50,719 bases of DNA. It comes from Cyanobacteriota bacterium erpe_2018_sw_21hr_WHONDRS-SW48-000092_B_bin.40 (GTDB taxonomy: Bacteria; Cyanobacteriota; Vampirovibrionia; Obscuribacterales; Obscuribacteraceae). This document shows positions 36,526 to 44,324 of the stretch, in pieces. A program made the translations under genes and the position numbers. The stretch is from positions 1 to 50,719 of the forward strand of contig JAUPUU010000039.1 of NCBI GenBank assembly GCA_030917395.1. The letters are read 5' to 3'. Numbering within the stretch: the stretch's first letter is position 1; each line of letters starts with the position of its first letter. The notes under the pieces are model-generated. The model ran no database searches and was not told where the DNA came from. It worked only from the letters and a program-made list of their open reading frames with translations.

Positions 36526-36663
36526 GGCTTATCGGAGCAATTTCGCAGTGGCACTTAATTGTAAAGTGTTAATCTTCGTTGGGGCTGTAAGAGCTAAAAT
36601 AATGGCCTCACAGCACATTCAAATGCTGAGTAGTCAAAATTACCTAATTTCTGAGAGCGTCTT

Positions 36664-37404
36664 ATGCATTCAGCCAAATCTGAACCAAGTCATTCAAATC
36701 TTGATCACCCCAATCCAACCGACCGAAATAAGTCAATCATTTGGTCTCGTTACCTGATTGATTCTACTGATTGGTTGGTTTTTGCCAGCAAGGTGACTCG
36801 TCTGAATGTAGCTGTTGCAAACATGATTTCTTCGCCGATCAAACTGCTGTCTATGTCAGTGCTTTCTCCTGGGGGCAAAGTTCTGTTTGAAGGTGTACTT
36901 AAGCCGCAAGACGAAATTGCCAGTCAATTGATCGAAGAACACGGCCTCAATCAGTCTATTGTCTTTAATGCTATGTCTTTCAGTGAAATGCTAATTCAAC
37001 TCAATCGACTGTTTGAAGGTAGACAGATTCTAGCCTGGGACCTCAATGCCCAACAGGCACTCCTTGATGAGATGGCGGCTCAGTTTGCCCAACCTCAGAC
37101 ATTACTAGCTGGCTACAGTCTCAGTCCTGAGTATGCGCGCTTTGTCGGCAACACTAACAAGATTGGTGAAGGTGATACCACTACTGCTACTAGCGGGGCC
37201 AAGGGTGCATACCAGCCACAGGCACTAACGGTAAACGGAAAAGGGGCCACGGCTGAATGTCGTGCATTGATTGCCACTCTCTATCAAATGGCTGGTGCTT
37301 CTCAGTCAAGCCGCGCCGCCACCGGTAACCAAAATTGGACGGGAGAGTTTTACCGACCAAAAGTTTCAGCCACAGATAAGATCAAAGACTTTCTTGGCCT
37401 TTAA
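36664..37404 (+). CDS. Protein with degenerate DnaQ-like fold
   Basis: This 246-residue protein has no signal peptide. Residues ~55-145 follow the order of DEDD exonucleases: MSVLSPGGKVLFEGVLKP (cf. 'D..G.vlf..lvkP'), HGLNQSIVFNAMSFSEMLIQLNRLFEGRQILAWDLNAQQALLDEMA (cf. 'l.gr.lvahNa.FD...L'). The first strand lacks D-x-E and the NAxFD element reads DLNAQQA, so catalysis is unlikely. The C-terminal ~100 residues are low complexity plus a helical end (ECRALIATLYQMAGA). The fold assignment is by eye. GAGAGCG lies upstream of the ATG. It could be a nucleic-acid-binding relic. Confidence 0.55.
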   Translation: MHSAKSEPSHSNLDHPNPTDRNKSIIWSRYLIDSTDWLVFASKVTRLNVAVANMISSPIKLLSMSVLSPGGKVLFEGVLKPQDEIASQLIEEHGLNQSIVFNAMSFSEMLIQLNRLFEGRQILAWDLNAQQALLDEMAAQFAQPQTLLAGYSLSPEYARFVGNTNKIGEGDTTTATSGAKGAYQPQALTVNGKGATAECRALIATLYQMAGASQSSRAATGNQNWTGEFYRPKVSATDKIKDFLGL

Positions 37405-37425
37405 GCTGCTAGCAAGTATCTGATT

Positions 37426-38274
37426 TTATTTGTTATTGCTCAGTCTTGCGGCTTCTTCTTCGAGGGCTTTAGCTTCGCTTGCTCGATTGTCTTGCTTGAG
37501 AGCTGCGGCCTGATTGAGTAGAACATTGGCATAGAGCTGCTTTTGTGAATTCATTTTCTTCAATAACTTTGCTGCTTGTGAAAAATCGCTGGCTGCCTGT
37601 TTGAAGTTGTTGCAGGAGTTTTGGCTGTGAGCTAATTCGATATAGGCTTTGGCAAGTTCTGACTTTGCTGCTTCGCTGCTATGGGGCTTGGCTTCAAGTT
37701 CTGCTACTTTTTTCTGCAATAGTTCTTTTCTTGGCACGGGGCTAATGGCGCCTGTATTGAGGCCGTTCATACTGGGCTTGCCCATCAGGCGTTGTTCAGG
37801 TTGCCCCTCAGTTTTAAGACTTGGTTCGCCTCTTTCTACTTTACTGGCGCTTGAACTAGAACTTGTACTAGAACTTGAATTTATAGGCTTTGCTTTGGCT
37901 GGTTCATTGGCTAGAGCTGCAGCAAAATTACTAACAACTAAGGCGACAAAGCTACTTGCTATTCTTAAGATCTGTTTGCTGCGGTCGCGCATGGCGCGGA
38001 GGCCTTTGGGGCAGTTATCACTTAAGATGGTGCCATCTTTGCGTCTAAAAAATTGTACGCAAACTTTGCTTCCGGCTCGCTCCGCTAAAAATCTCTCGGC
38101 TTCTAGGCTGCCCATCGACGAGATATTGTAGACATTGAGGGCACAACTCGAACAAAAGCGCTCTCGTTCTGTTCCCACCATGGTATCCCAATCAGCATTG
38201 CATGGTGCTGCTATTTTTAAGCTAGAGAGTATTGGTGTTTCTGCTGCGTTGCTGTCGTTCGATTGGCAAGTCAT
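37426..38274 (-). CDS. Cys-rich N-terminal domain, membrane helix and helical tail
   Basis: The ATG at 38274 is preferred to the GTG at 38280 because AAGG lies five bases before it (282 residues). Residues ~22-95 carry a recognisable cysteine-rich motif found in many bacterial proteins: PCNADWDTMVG, RFCSSCALNVYNISSM, EAERFLAE, KVCVQFFRRKDGTIL and DNCPKGL. It contains six Cys that could bind metal. A membrane helix follows at ~103-120 (RIASSFVALVVSNFAAALA), then a Ser-rich linker and a TPR-like tail (KAYIELAHSQNSCNNFKQAASDFSQAAKLL). The N-terminal domain would be cytoplasmic and the tail outside. The partner is unknown. Confidence 0.7.
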   Translation of the reverse strand: MTCQSNDSNAAETPILSSLKIAAPCNADWDTMVGTERERFCSSCALNVYNISSMGSLEAERFLAERAGSKVCVQFFRRKDGTILSDNCPKGLRAMRDRSKQILRIASSFVALVVSNFAAALANEPAKAKPINSSSSTSSSSSASKVERGEPSLKTEGQPEQRLMGKPSMNGLNTGAISPVPRKELLQKKVAELEAKPHSSEAAKSELAKAYIELAHSQNSCNNFKQAASDFSQAAKLLKKMNSQKQLYANVLLNQAAALKQDNRASEAKALEEEAARLSNNK

Positions 38275-38341
38275 ATTCACCTTCTATGGGAAACAGAATA
38301 ATCAGTATTATACAGAAGCTTAAAGAGCGCCACTCTAGTCC

Positions 38342-39409
38342 TTAATTTGGAGCCTGATCTTTTTCGATCAGGTTCAAGGCTGGGTCTGCCAGAAAGCGCA
38401 CTGGCATGATCGGATCAAGTAGCGTCGTACCGACTCCCAGTAGACCTGTGCCATAGTGGTTAATTGGCACTTTCATGCGTTTATAGAGTTCCACCGCTGC
38501 GCCTATACAGGTCCAACGGTCCGGTGCAATCCGCCCCATAAAGGTGCCGAACCAGTCGTAGCCGCTGGCATGAAAAAAATGCTTGAGTTTTGAGCTGAGC
38601 CAGTCTGGCAAAGGAAAGAAATTGATGCGTTTGAGCACTCTGATATTTTCGGCTTCGGCCCAGAGGCGGTTACTCTTGACCATTTCTTGGGCGATGGCAA
38701 AAGCACGGGCTTTTTGCTCGTCTGACCAGGGCTCTTGCAAGTGCAGGCCGACATAACTGCCGTCATAGTCGGGGCCGGTTAAATCGCTTAGTTGGTGCAG
38801 GGTGCAGCCTTTGTCCATGTAGGAGCTAAGTAGCATCTTGGCTCCGCTTGCGTCTTCGAGTACTACTTCAGCATGACCCACGCTTTCATGTAGTCGTTTG
38901 GCAACGTTGCCACTGGTGAGCAACAAATCGCCCGCCCGTAAAAGCTCTGCCGGTGGATTAATAATGGTATTTAAGGGCACTGGCCCGTAACCCTGCTTCT
39001 TGAAACGGGCCTTGTTGTGGCGGTACAAGATAAACAAGTAAATCCAGCAGGCTATTTCTGCTAGGGCCAGGACGTGCACGATTGGATGCAGCGCTTTGGC
39101 GAATAGGGCCAGTAAGCTCAGGCTCAAGCCAAGCACCACTGGTAGTTGCAGCTCGATACGTGAAAGTACGTCAAAATATGTCTGCAATAGATGGTCGACT
39201 TTAATTCTGGTCAAAATTAACCAGGCGCCGCTTACCAGCACGCAACCGCCAGAGAGTTGCCAGTCAAGCTGATGGCTTAGAAATTTGTAGGTTAGCCAAA
39301 TAAGAGAAAAGTAGCAGACAGTATTGATGGCCTTGACTAAATCAAAGTAGGCACTGTTTCTTTGAACGGCTATGCAGGGTTCGGCTGGAGAATAAGGGGT
39401 AATGAACAT
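38342..39409 (-). CDS. Membrane protein with permuted NlpC/P60 (YiiX-like) domain
   Basis: The ATG at 39409 is chosen because a consensus AGGAGGT lies ~11 bases upstream; the upstream ATG at 39460 has none (355 residues). Residues ~25-145 hold about four membrane helices. Residues ~165-340 fit the permuted papain-like YiiX family: AGDLLLTSGNVAKRLHESVGHAEVVLED with the catalytic His, and a C-terminal Cys in RWTCIGAAVELYKRM. Relatives are amidases, acyltransferases or lipid hydrolases; the substrate is unknown. It diverges from the caspase-TPR gene at 39530 across a 120-bp gap that must hold both promoters. Confidence 0.72.
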   Translation of the reverse strand: MFITPYSPAEPCIAVQRNSAYFDLVKAINTVCYFSLIWLTYKFLSHQLDWQLSGGCVLVSGAWLILTRIKVDHLLQTYFDVLSRIELQLPVVLGLSLSLLALFAKALHPIVHVLALAEIACWIYLFILYRHNKARFKKQGYGPVPLNTIINPPAELLRAGDLLLTSGNVAKRLHESVGHAEVVLEDASGAKMLLSSYMDKGCTLHQLSDLTGPDYDGSYVGLHLQEPWSDEQKARAFAIAQEMVKSNRLWAEAENIRVLKRINFFPLPDWLSSKLKHFFHASGYDWFGTFMGRIAPDRWTCIGAAVELYKRMKVPINHYGTGLLGVGTTLLDPIMPVRFLADPALNLIEKDQAPN

Positions 39410-39529
39410 TTCTCGATAATACCTCCTAATTGACAATCTCAACGCGTATGGGCAATACATTGATAGAATTGCGCCAATAAGGAAGACATTTATAAAGGCC
39501 CTAGAGATCTAATCTTAACGTCGTAGCGA

Positions 39530-41872
39530 ATGCCAGTTAACTTACACCGTTCTTTAGCCACCCTTCTACTCTCGTTGCTAGTCTTTCCTCTAGCTGGCGA
39601 GTACCACAGTGTCTCTGGTTCGGCCATAGCCTCTTCTTCTTCTTCTAAGAGTGCTAGCGGCTCCAGGGCTCAGGAACTTACCGAAGAAGCTATGCTGGCC
39701 TTAAAGGCGGCTAACTATGCTGCGGCCGAAGCGCTTTTAATAGAAGCCTTGCAACTCAACGAAAAGGGTTTCAAAGGTGCCAATCAGGGCGGTCAGTTGC
39801 TCGGCAGCGTTGAGCGTTTGGCCGATTGTTATTTCTTGCAGAGCAAGTACAGCGAGGCCGAGGTGCTTTACCTGCGCGCTATTGCTGCCAGGCAGAAGGC
39901 TGGTGTTGCCAAAGACAGCGGCTTGGTTCGTGACTTGACTAATGTCGCTGCTCTTTATCAACGACAGGGAAAGCATTCTGAGGCTGATCAGCGATCAAAG
40001 CAGGCCTTGATGTTAGTTGAGGAGCAATGGGGTGATAGCTTAGAGTTGGCGGCGGCCCTAGCCGCGCGGGCAAAAGTCTTGTTAGATATTGATCAAGTGC
40101 CGGCTGCTATTGGTCTGTTAGAGCGAGCTCTTAGTCTGCGCTTGAAAGAAGCGAAAGGCAACGATTCTGCAGTCAGTTCTATTTTGACTACTCTGGCCAA
40201 GGCCTATTTGGAAAGCGACAATTACCATGCTGCCGAGAAGAGTCTGAAGCAGGCTCTTGATATTGACCTCGCCAACTCGGGGAGAGAGTCACTGCCCGTA
40301 GTGGTAGATCTCAGTACAATTGGCCAGCTCTATTTGCGCCAGGGCAAGTACAGTGCCTCGGAGCATGCTTACAAAGAGGCCCTTGAGATTTGCACTCGCC
40401 TGAAAGGCGACAAGCATCCTGAAACTGCTACTTGTATGAATAATTTAGCCTTTCTTTACCGCAATATGGGCGACTATAGCAAGGCCGAAAGTCTCCTACG
40501 TTCTGGTCTTAATATTCGCGAGCAGAACTTTGGCGCTGACCACCCTCTGGTGGCACAGAACTTGATCAATCTAGCAGATCTTCTCGTCGCAGCCGATAAA
40601 GCTACTGAAGCTGAACCTCTGCTCAAGCGAGCCTTAAGTATTGAAGAGAGCAATCTTGGGCCGCAACATAGTTATGTCGCTTTGATTGAGCGTGAATTGA
40701 TAGATATTTTGCAAGCCCAGCCAACTAAGCTGGTTGAAGCTGAGAAGTATGCCAGACGTCTTCTTCAATATGACCAAACTGTTAGTGGAGAAGATAGTCT
40801 GCTTACCGCCCGTGATCTTGAATCTCTGGGCAAGATTCTCATCGCTCAAGACAAAATAGCTGAAGCCAAGCCGGTGATTGAAAAAGCACGGTCAATTGAG
40901 AGCATGCAAAAAGGTTTGTTTTTTGAGCAAGAGAAAAATAAGAACTTGGCTGAACAGGGAGCTGCTAATTCAAGCATTATCTACAATAAACCAATTCAAG
41001 ATAAATGGGCGCTGGTTGTGGGCATTAGCAGCTTCCAAGACGCTTCTCTCAATCTGCGATTTGCCGCCAAAGATGCTGTGGACTTTAGAAACTTTCTGGT
41101 TACTCAGGCTGGTTTTCAAGCCGACCATGTCAAACTACTTACTGATCATGAGGCAACCAGAGCTAATATTGTGGCCTTGCTTGGTGATAAGTGGATGAAG
41201 CGTGTGGTTAAAGCAGACGATCTGGCGGTTGTTTATATTTCTAGCCACGGTACTCAGGCAGCCAGCCAGGTTGGTGGCGCTAATTTCATTGTGCCCTACG
41301 AAGGCAATGTGCATAATATTGTTTTTTCTGGCATTCCCATGCAGTGGTTTTTAGCTGGTTTAAAAGACTTGGTTCACAGTGATCGCATTTGCGTCTTTCT
41401 CGATGTTTGTCATAGTGGTGCTGCCGCTATTGAGAAGGGTGAATCTAAGTCTACTCAAGAACTAGAGAAAGCCATTACCGCTGTCGGTGGAAAGTCACTC
41501 TATCGTATTCGTGACATCGGCGAAACAGTCCTAGCGTCTCCACCAGGGCAGGTTGTGGTGGCCGCCAGTCAAGCTGACCAGATTTCTTGGGAGTCAAAGC
41601 GCTATTCTAACAGCGTGTTCACCAGGCGTTTAATTGAGGGTCTTTCTCTCAATGGTAAAGAGACAACATTGCAACAAGCCTTTGTCTATTTGCGCGATCG
41701 TGTAGAAGAAGAAGTACTGCGAGATCGCACCCAGATTCAGGCACCAGTAGTGGTGCCGAAGCTGCAAGCGACGAATGCTCCTCAGCTGGGTTGTAAGGCT
41801 ACTAATCCGCGGGCAGCGGCAGAATCTGCCGATTTGGAGAGCAACAGGAAGTTCGGAAACAAAGTAAACTAA
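39530..41872 (+). CDS. Exported TPR-caspase (peptidase C14) with intact His/Cys dyad
   Basis: This 780-residue protein has a signal peptide (LATLLLSLLVFPLAGEYHSVSGS), then a Ser-rich linker. Residues ~45-460 are long kinesin-light-chain-style TPRs (NYAAAEALLIEALQLNEKGF; KYSASEHAYKEALEICTRLKGDKHPETATCMNNLAFLY; DYSKAESLLRSGLNIREQNFGADHPLVAQNLINLA). Residues ~488-740 are the C14 domain: DKWALVVGISSFQD, LAVVYISSHGTQ (His573) and ICVFLDVCHSGAAAI (Cys627), then QVVVAASQADQISWESKRYSNSVFT. The catalytic dyad is intact, suggesting an orthocaspase-type basic-specific protease acting outside the cytoplasm. A secreted alpha/beta hydrolase with a mutated nucleophile follows after 22 bp. Confidence 0.92.
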   Translation: MPVNLHRSLATLLLSLLVFPLAGEYHSVSGSAIASSSSSKSASGSRAQELTEEAMLALKAANYAAAEALLIEALQLNEKGFKGANQGGQLLGSVERLADCYFLQSKYSEAEVLYLRAIAARQKAGVAKDSGLVRDLTNVAALYQRQGKHSEADQRSKQALMLVEEQWGDSLELAAALAARAKVLLDIDQVPAAIGLLERALSLRLKEAKGNDSAVSSILTTLAKAYLESDNYHAAEKSLKQALDIDLANSGRESLPVVVDLSTIGQLYLRQGKYSASEHAYKEALEICTRLKGDKHPETATCMNNLAFLYRNMGDYSKAESLLRSGLNIREQNFGADHPLVAQNLINLADLLVAADKATEAEPLLKRALSIEESNLGPQHSYVALIERELIDILQAQPTKLVEAEKYARRLLQYDQTVSGEDSLLTARDLESLGKILIAQDKIAEAKPVIEKARSIESMQKGLFFEQEKNKNLAEQGAANSSIIYNKPIQDKWALVVGISSFQDASLNLRFAAKDAVDFRNFLVTQAGFQADHVKLLTDHEATRANIVALLGDKWMKRVVKADDLAVVYISSHGTQAASQVGGANFIVPYEGNVHNIVFSGIPMQWFLAGLKDLVHSDRICVFLDVCHSGAAAIEKGESKSTQELEKAITAVGGKSLYRIRDIGETVLASPPGQVVVAASQADQISWESKRYSNSVFTRRLIEGLSLNGKETTLQQAFVYLRDRVEEEVLRDRTQIQAPVVVPKLQATNAPQLGCKATNPRAAAESADLESNRKFGNKVN

Positions 41873-41894
41873 AGTGAAACATTAGGAGAAGAAG

Positions 41895-42941
41895 ATGGTT
41901 AGGCTTAACTTTTTTAAAATGGAATTGGTAAAACAAGTGCCGATGAGAGTAGGTCCATCTAAATTTCTTTCAGCTAGCTTGGTTTTGGCCATGGTTGCAG
42001 CCGTTCCACTTAGCATCAGTAATTCGTCACCTGCTCAGGCTTTCTGGCCATTCTCAAAGAAGCATGCCGATGGCTCTAAGCGCAAGAAAAGAAAGTTACA
42101 GGGTACGCAAGTAGGTCTGGTACCGGGCAATCCTCCTGCTCTCTATTGGGCCGCTAAGAAACCTAAAGCTGTGGTGCTTTGTTTGCATGAGCTGGGGCTC
42201 TACAGCGGAGTATTTGATGACCTTGGTTCGCGTATGGCGGCAAAAAATATCGCTGTCTATGCCATCGACCTGCGCGGCTTCGGTGGCTGGCGCGAGATTG
42301 ACAGGAAAGACAGCAAAATGGACCTGGCTAAGACCTTAGCTGATGTAAAAGGTTCTTGTGAAGAGATTCGCAAACTGCATGAGGGAGTGCCGGTATTTAT
42401 TCTTGGCGAGGCCATGGGCGGCGCTTTAGCTTTGCAGGCCGCGAGCAAGTATCCGACTTTGATCAATGGCATCATTTCTGCTGCTCCTGGCGGCGATCAC
42501 TTCAAATCGGTCAATAACTTCGTCAATGTTGGGGTTGGTATGGCTGTAGGCTCCAAGCATGCCTTTGGCTTAGGCGAAAAACTTATGGATGTAGCTACAC
42601 CTAAGCAAGAGCTAAAAGCCGCTCTGAGCGAAGATGACATGGTGAGAATGGATGTTACCTCCGGTGAGATGGTGGCTTGCCAATTCTTTATGTATAAAAC
42701 CAAAGCGATGGCCAAGGCAATTAAGGAAATGCCTGTTTTGATTGTTCATGGCGATAAGGACGGTGAATCGAAGCTGATCGGTTCAGAGAGTGTTTTCAAG
42801 AATCTTGCTACCAAAGACAAGAAATTTGTCCGCCTTGCTGAGGGCGACCACTATACATTTGAAGATACAAAGGTTGCCGATGATGCTTTTGGTACAGCTC
42901 TTGCCTTCATCGAAGAGCATGCACCAGCGCGTGACGAATAG
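41895..42941 (+). CDS. Secreted alpha/beta hydrolase-fold protein with Ser-to-Ala nucleophile
   Basis: This 348-residue protein has a signal-peptide-like segment at ~24-50 (FLSASLVLAMVAAVPLSISNSSPAQAF); the start could also be the Met at residue 9 or 17. AGGAGAAGAAG precedes the ATG at 41895. The hydrolase core matches the 20001-21800 protein segment by segment (AVVLCLHELGLYSGVFDDLG; YAIDLRGFGGW; INGIISAAPGGDHFKSVNN). The nucleophile elbow is LGEAMGGAL with Ala173 coded by GCC, and the oxyanion HG is HE. The Asp (VHGDKDGES) and His (EGDHYTFED) are kept. It is therefore probably non-hydrolytic. It lies 22 bp after the active-type caspase. Confidence 0.9.
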   Translation: MVRLNFFKMELVKQVPMRVGPSKFLSASLVLAMVAAVPLSISNSSPAQAFWPFSKKHADGSKRKKRKLQGTQVGLVPGNPPALYWAAKKPKAVVLCLHELGLYSGVFDDLGSRMAAKNIAVYAIDLRGFGGWREIDRKDSKMDLAKTLADVKGSCEEIRKLHEGVPVFILGEAMGGALALQAASKYPTLINGIISAAPGGDHFKSVNNFVNVGVGMAVGSKHAFGLGEKLMDVATPKQELKAALSEDDMVRMDVTSGEMVACQFFMYKTKAMAKAIKEMPVLIVHGDKDGESKLIGSESVFKNLATKDKKFVRLAEGDHYTFEDTKVADDAFGTALAFIEEHAPARDE

Positions 42942-42973
42942 CGACCTTCTCTTTGTATCTAGTTTTGTTTAAA

Positions 42974-43048
42974 TGGTGCACGAGGAGAGATTCGAACTCT
43001 CGACCAAGCGCTTAAGAGGCGCGTGCTCTACCGCTGAGCTACTCATGC
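42974..43048 (-). tRNA. tRNA-Lys (CTT anticodon)
   Basis: Read on the minus strand: acceptor GCATGAG/CTCGTGC, D-arm GCTC-AGCGGTA-GAGC, anticodon loop CTCTTAA (anticodon CTT, Lys AAG), T-arm GAGAG-TTCGAAT-CTCTC, discriminator A and an encoded CCA (42974-42976). The outermost pair of the anticodon stem (C27-T43) is mismatched; all other stems close. It is 75 nt including CCA. Confidence 0.93.
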
Positions 43049-43232
43049 TTACGACCCAAGGCCATCGCGAAGATGACTTGACCATTATATCGGTATGTCT
43101 TTGGTAATTAGTGTTCTTATGCCAAGAGGTAGTTTACAATTTGAACAAGCAAAAATTCATTTCAATTTCTCGATTGTCTGGTCTAATTCACATAGATGTG
43201 CAACCATTGAGTCAATTGAACAGGAGCAAAAA

Positions 43233-43487
43233 GTGGACATCCAGGAACTAGCGAGACTTCAACAGCAAAGCAATAGCGACCACCTCATGGTCGAAGTCGA
43301 AGACACTGTGAAAGCGGGTAGACCGCGGTGCTTCCTATCAGCTGATCGCAATGCGCCTGATACAGTTACCCTTCACCGCTACCGCGATGGTGGTACTTTG
43401 CTTCGCATCCTCGATCTTAATACTGAGCGGGGTCTAAAGCGCTTGACTGAGCTGAATGTGGTCGGTCACACCGACCGTTCTATTTAG
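43233..43487 (+). CDS. Small protein of unknown function
   Basis: The GTG at 43233 has GGAG six bases upstream, so it is preferred to the longer frame starting near 43095 (84 residues). The sequence is soluble and charged (MDIQELARLQQQSNSDHLMV; FLSADRNAPDTVTLHRYRDGG; LRILDLNTERGLKRLTELNV). No signal peptide, membrane helix or known motif is seen. It sits between the tRNA and the convergent membrane-protein gene. Confidence 0.5.
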   Translation: MDIQELARLQQQSNSDHLMVEVEDTVKAGRPRCFLSADRNAPDTVTLHRYRDGGTLLRILDLNTERGLKRLTELNVVGHTDRSI

Positions 43488-43581
43488 TTTGCTGTTTGGG
43501 TTGCTTGCTCGGTTGCTTGTAAGACAGCTTGAAATTTAAACTTAATGCTCGCTTAGTGTCGATCTCTTGACATGACCTGCC

Positions 43582-44292
43582 TTAGGCGACGTGAACAATT
43601 GGTCGTTTATTGGGTTCCGGTTCATGGCGACGCAGTTGCTCTCTGATCAGAGGTGCTGTCTCTCCCTCTCCGAAAAGAGCGTACTTGAGAGCATAGGCAA
43701 GAGGATGCACTTCACTCCATGACATGTATATGTGAGGAACTCTGTTGCCTTTATCGTCGCGTAAATGTAAAAGCAGGGCGGCGATGGCGTCGGCTACGGC
43801 TGGCGATTGACAGCGCAAAACACGAAATTTCTCTATTTCATGACCAGTAACTAGCAGGACGTCTTTGTCACCGCCGATAGGTTCGACTTCAACAAAAATG
43901 AAGTTACCTTCCTCTTTTTGAATGCTATGTTTGCGTCGAGCATCTTGCTGTAGTTTGTCGTAGTTCTTGCTGCCATATTTCTGTGCCAGTAGGCGCACCA
44001 CGCCCAGATGTTCTTCTGATAATTCTTGGATAAACTCTTGAGCACGTTGGTCTAGTTTTACCTGGGAGATTTTGCGCTCTTTTGTTCTTATCGAAACAGT
44101 AGTGATTAGGACGAGGCCTATTCCAGTTAGAGCACCAATGGTGATGCCATCTAGACCGGCTTGGCCATCAAGGCCTGAGATGTACCAGCCCGCCAGGGTG
44201 CAGACGGCAATTGCCATGCTTATAGCAAATGTTATGGCTACTCTTCGTGGCAGAGGATTGGCTTTTTTTACTATGCTGTTACTATCCGACAC
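43582..44292 (-). CDS. Two-helix membrane protein, stand-alone copy of the permease C-terminal domain
   Basis: The GTG at 44292 is preferred to the TTG at 44304 because GGAGC lies just upstream of it (236 residues). Residues ~10-60 hold two membrane helices (VAITFAISMAIAVCTLAGWYI; GITIGALTGIGLVLITTVSI). The remaining ~165 residues are clearly homologous to the C-terminus of the adjacent permease: [61 protein letters not shown] and the shared end KRPIVHVA. It probably arose by partial duplication and may act as a regulatory subunit or competitor of the permease. It begins 32 bp after the permease stop. Confidence 0.82.
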   Translation of the reverse strand: MSDSNSIVKKANPLPRRVAITFAISMAIAVCTLAGWYISGLDGQAGLDGITIGALTGIGLVLITTVSIRTKERKISQVKLDQRAQEFIQELSEEHLGVVRLLAQKYGSKNYDKLQQDARRKHSIQKEEGNFIFVEVEPIGGDKDVLLVTGHEIEKFRVLRCQSPAVADAIAALLLHLRDDKGNRVPHIYMSWSEVHPLAYALKYALFGEGETAPLIREQLRRHEPEPNKRPIVHVA

Positions 44293-44324
44293 TTCAAGCT
44301 CCAATAATTTCTTGTGATGCTAGT

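Noticed and set aside
36548-36757. 69-codon ORF upstream of the DnaQ-like gene
   Set aside because: It overlaps the supported gene in another frame and has a poor start context and no recognisable sequence.
44072-44317. 81-codon ORF antisense to the membrane-protein gene
   Set aside because: It is a mirror of the two membrane helices; the minus-strand frame has clear homology to the permease tail.
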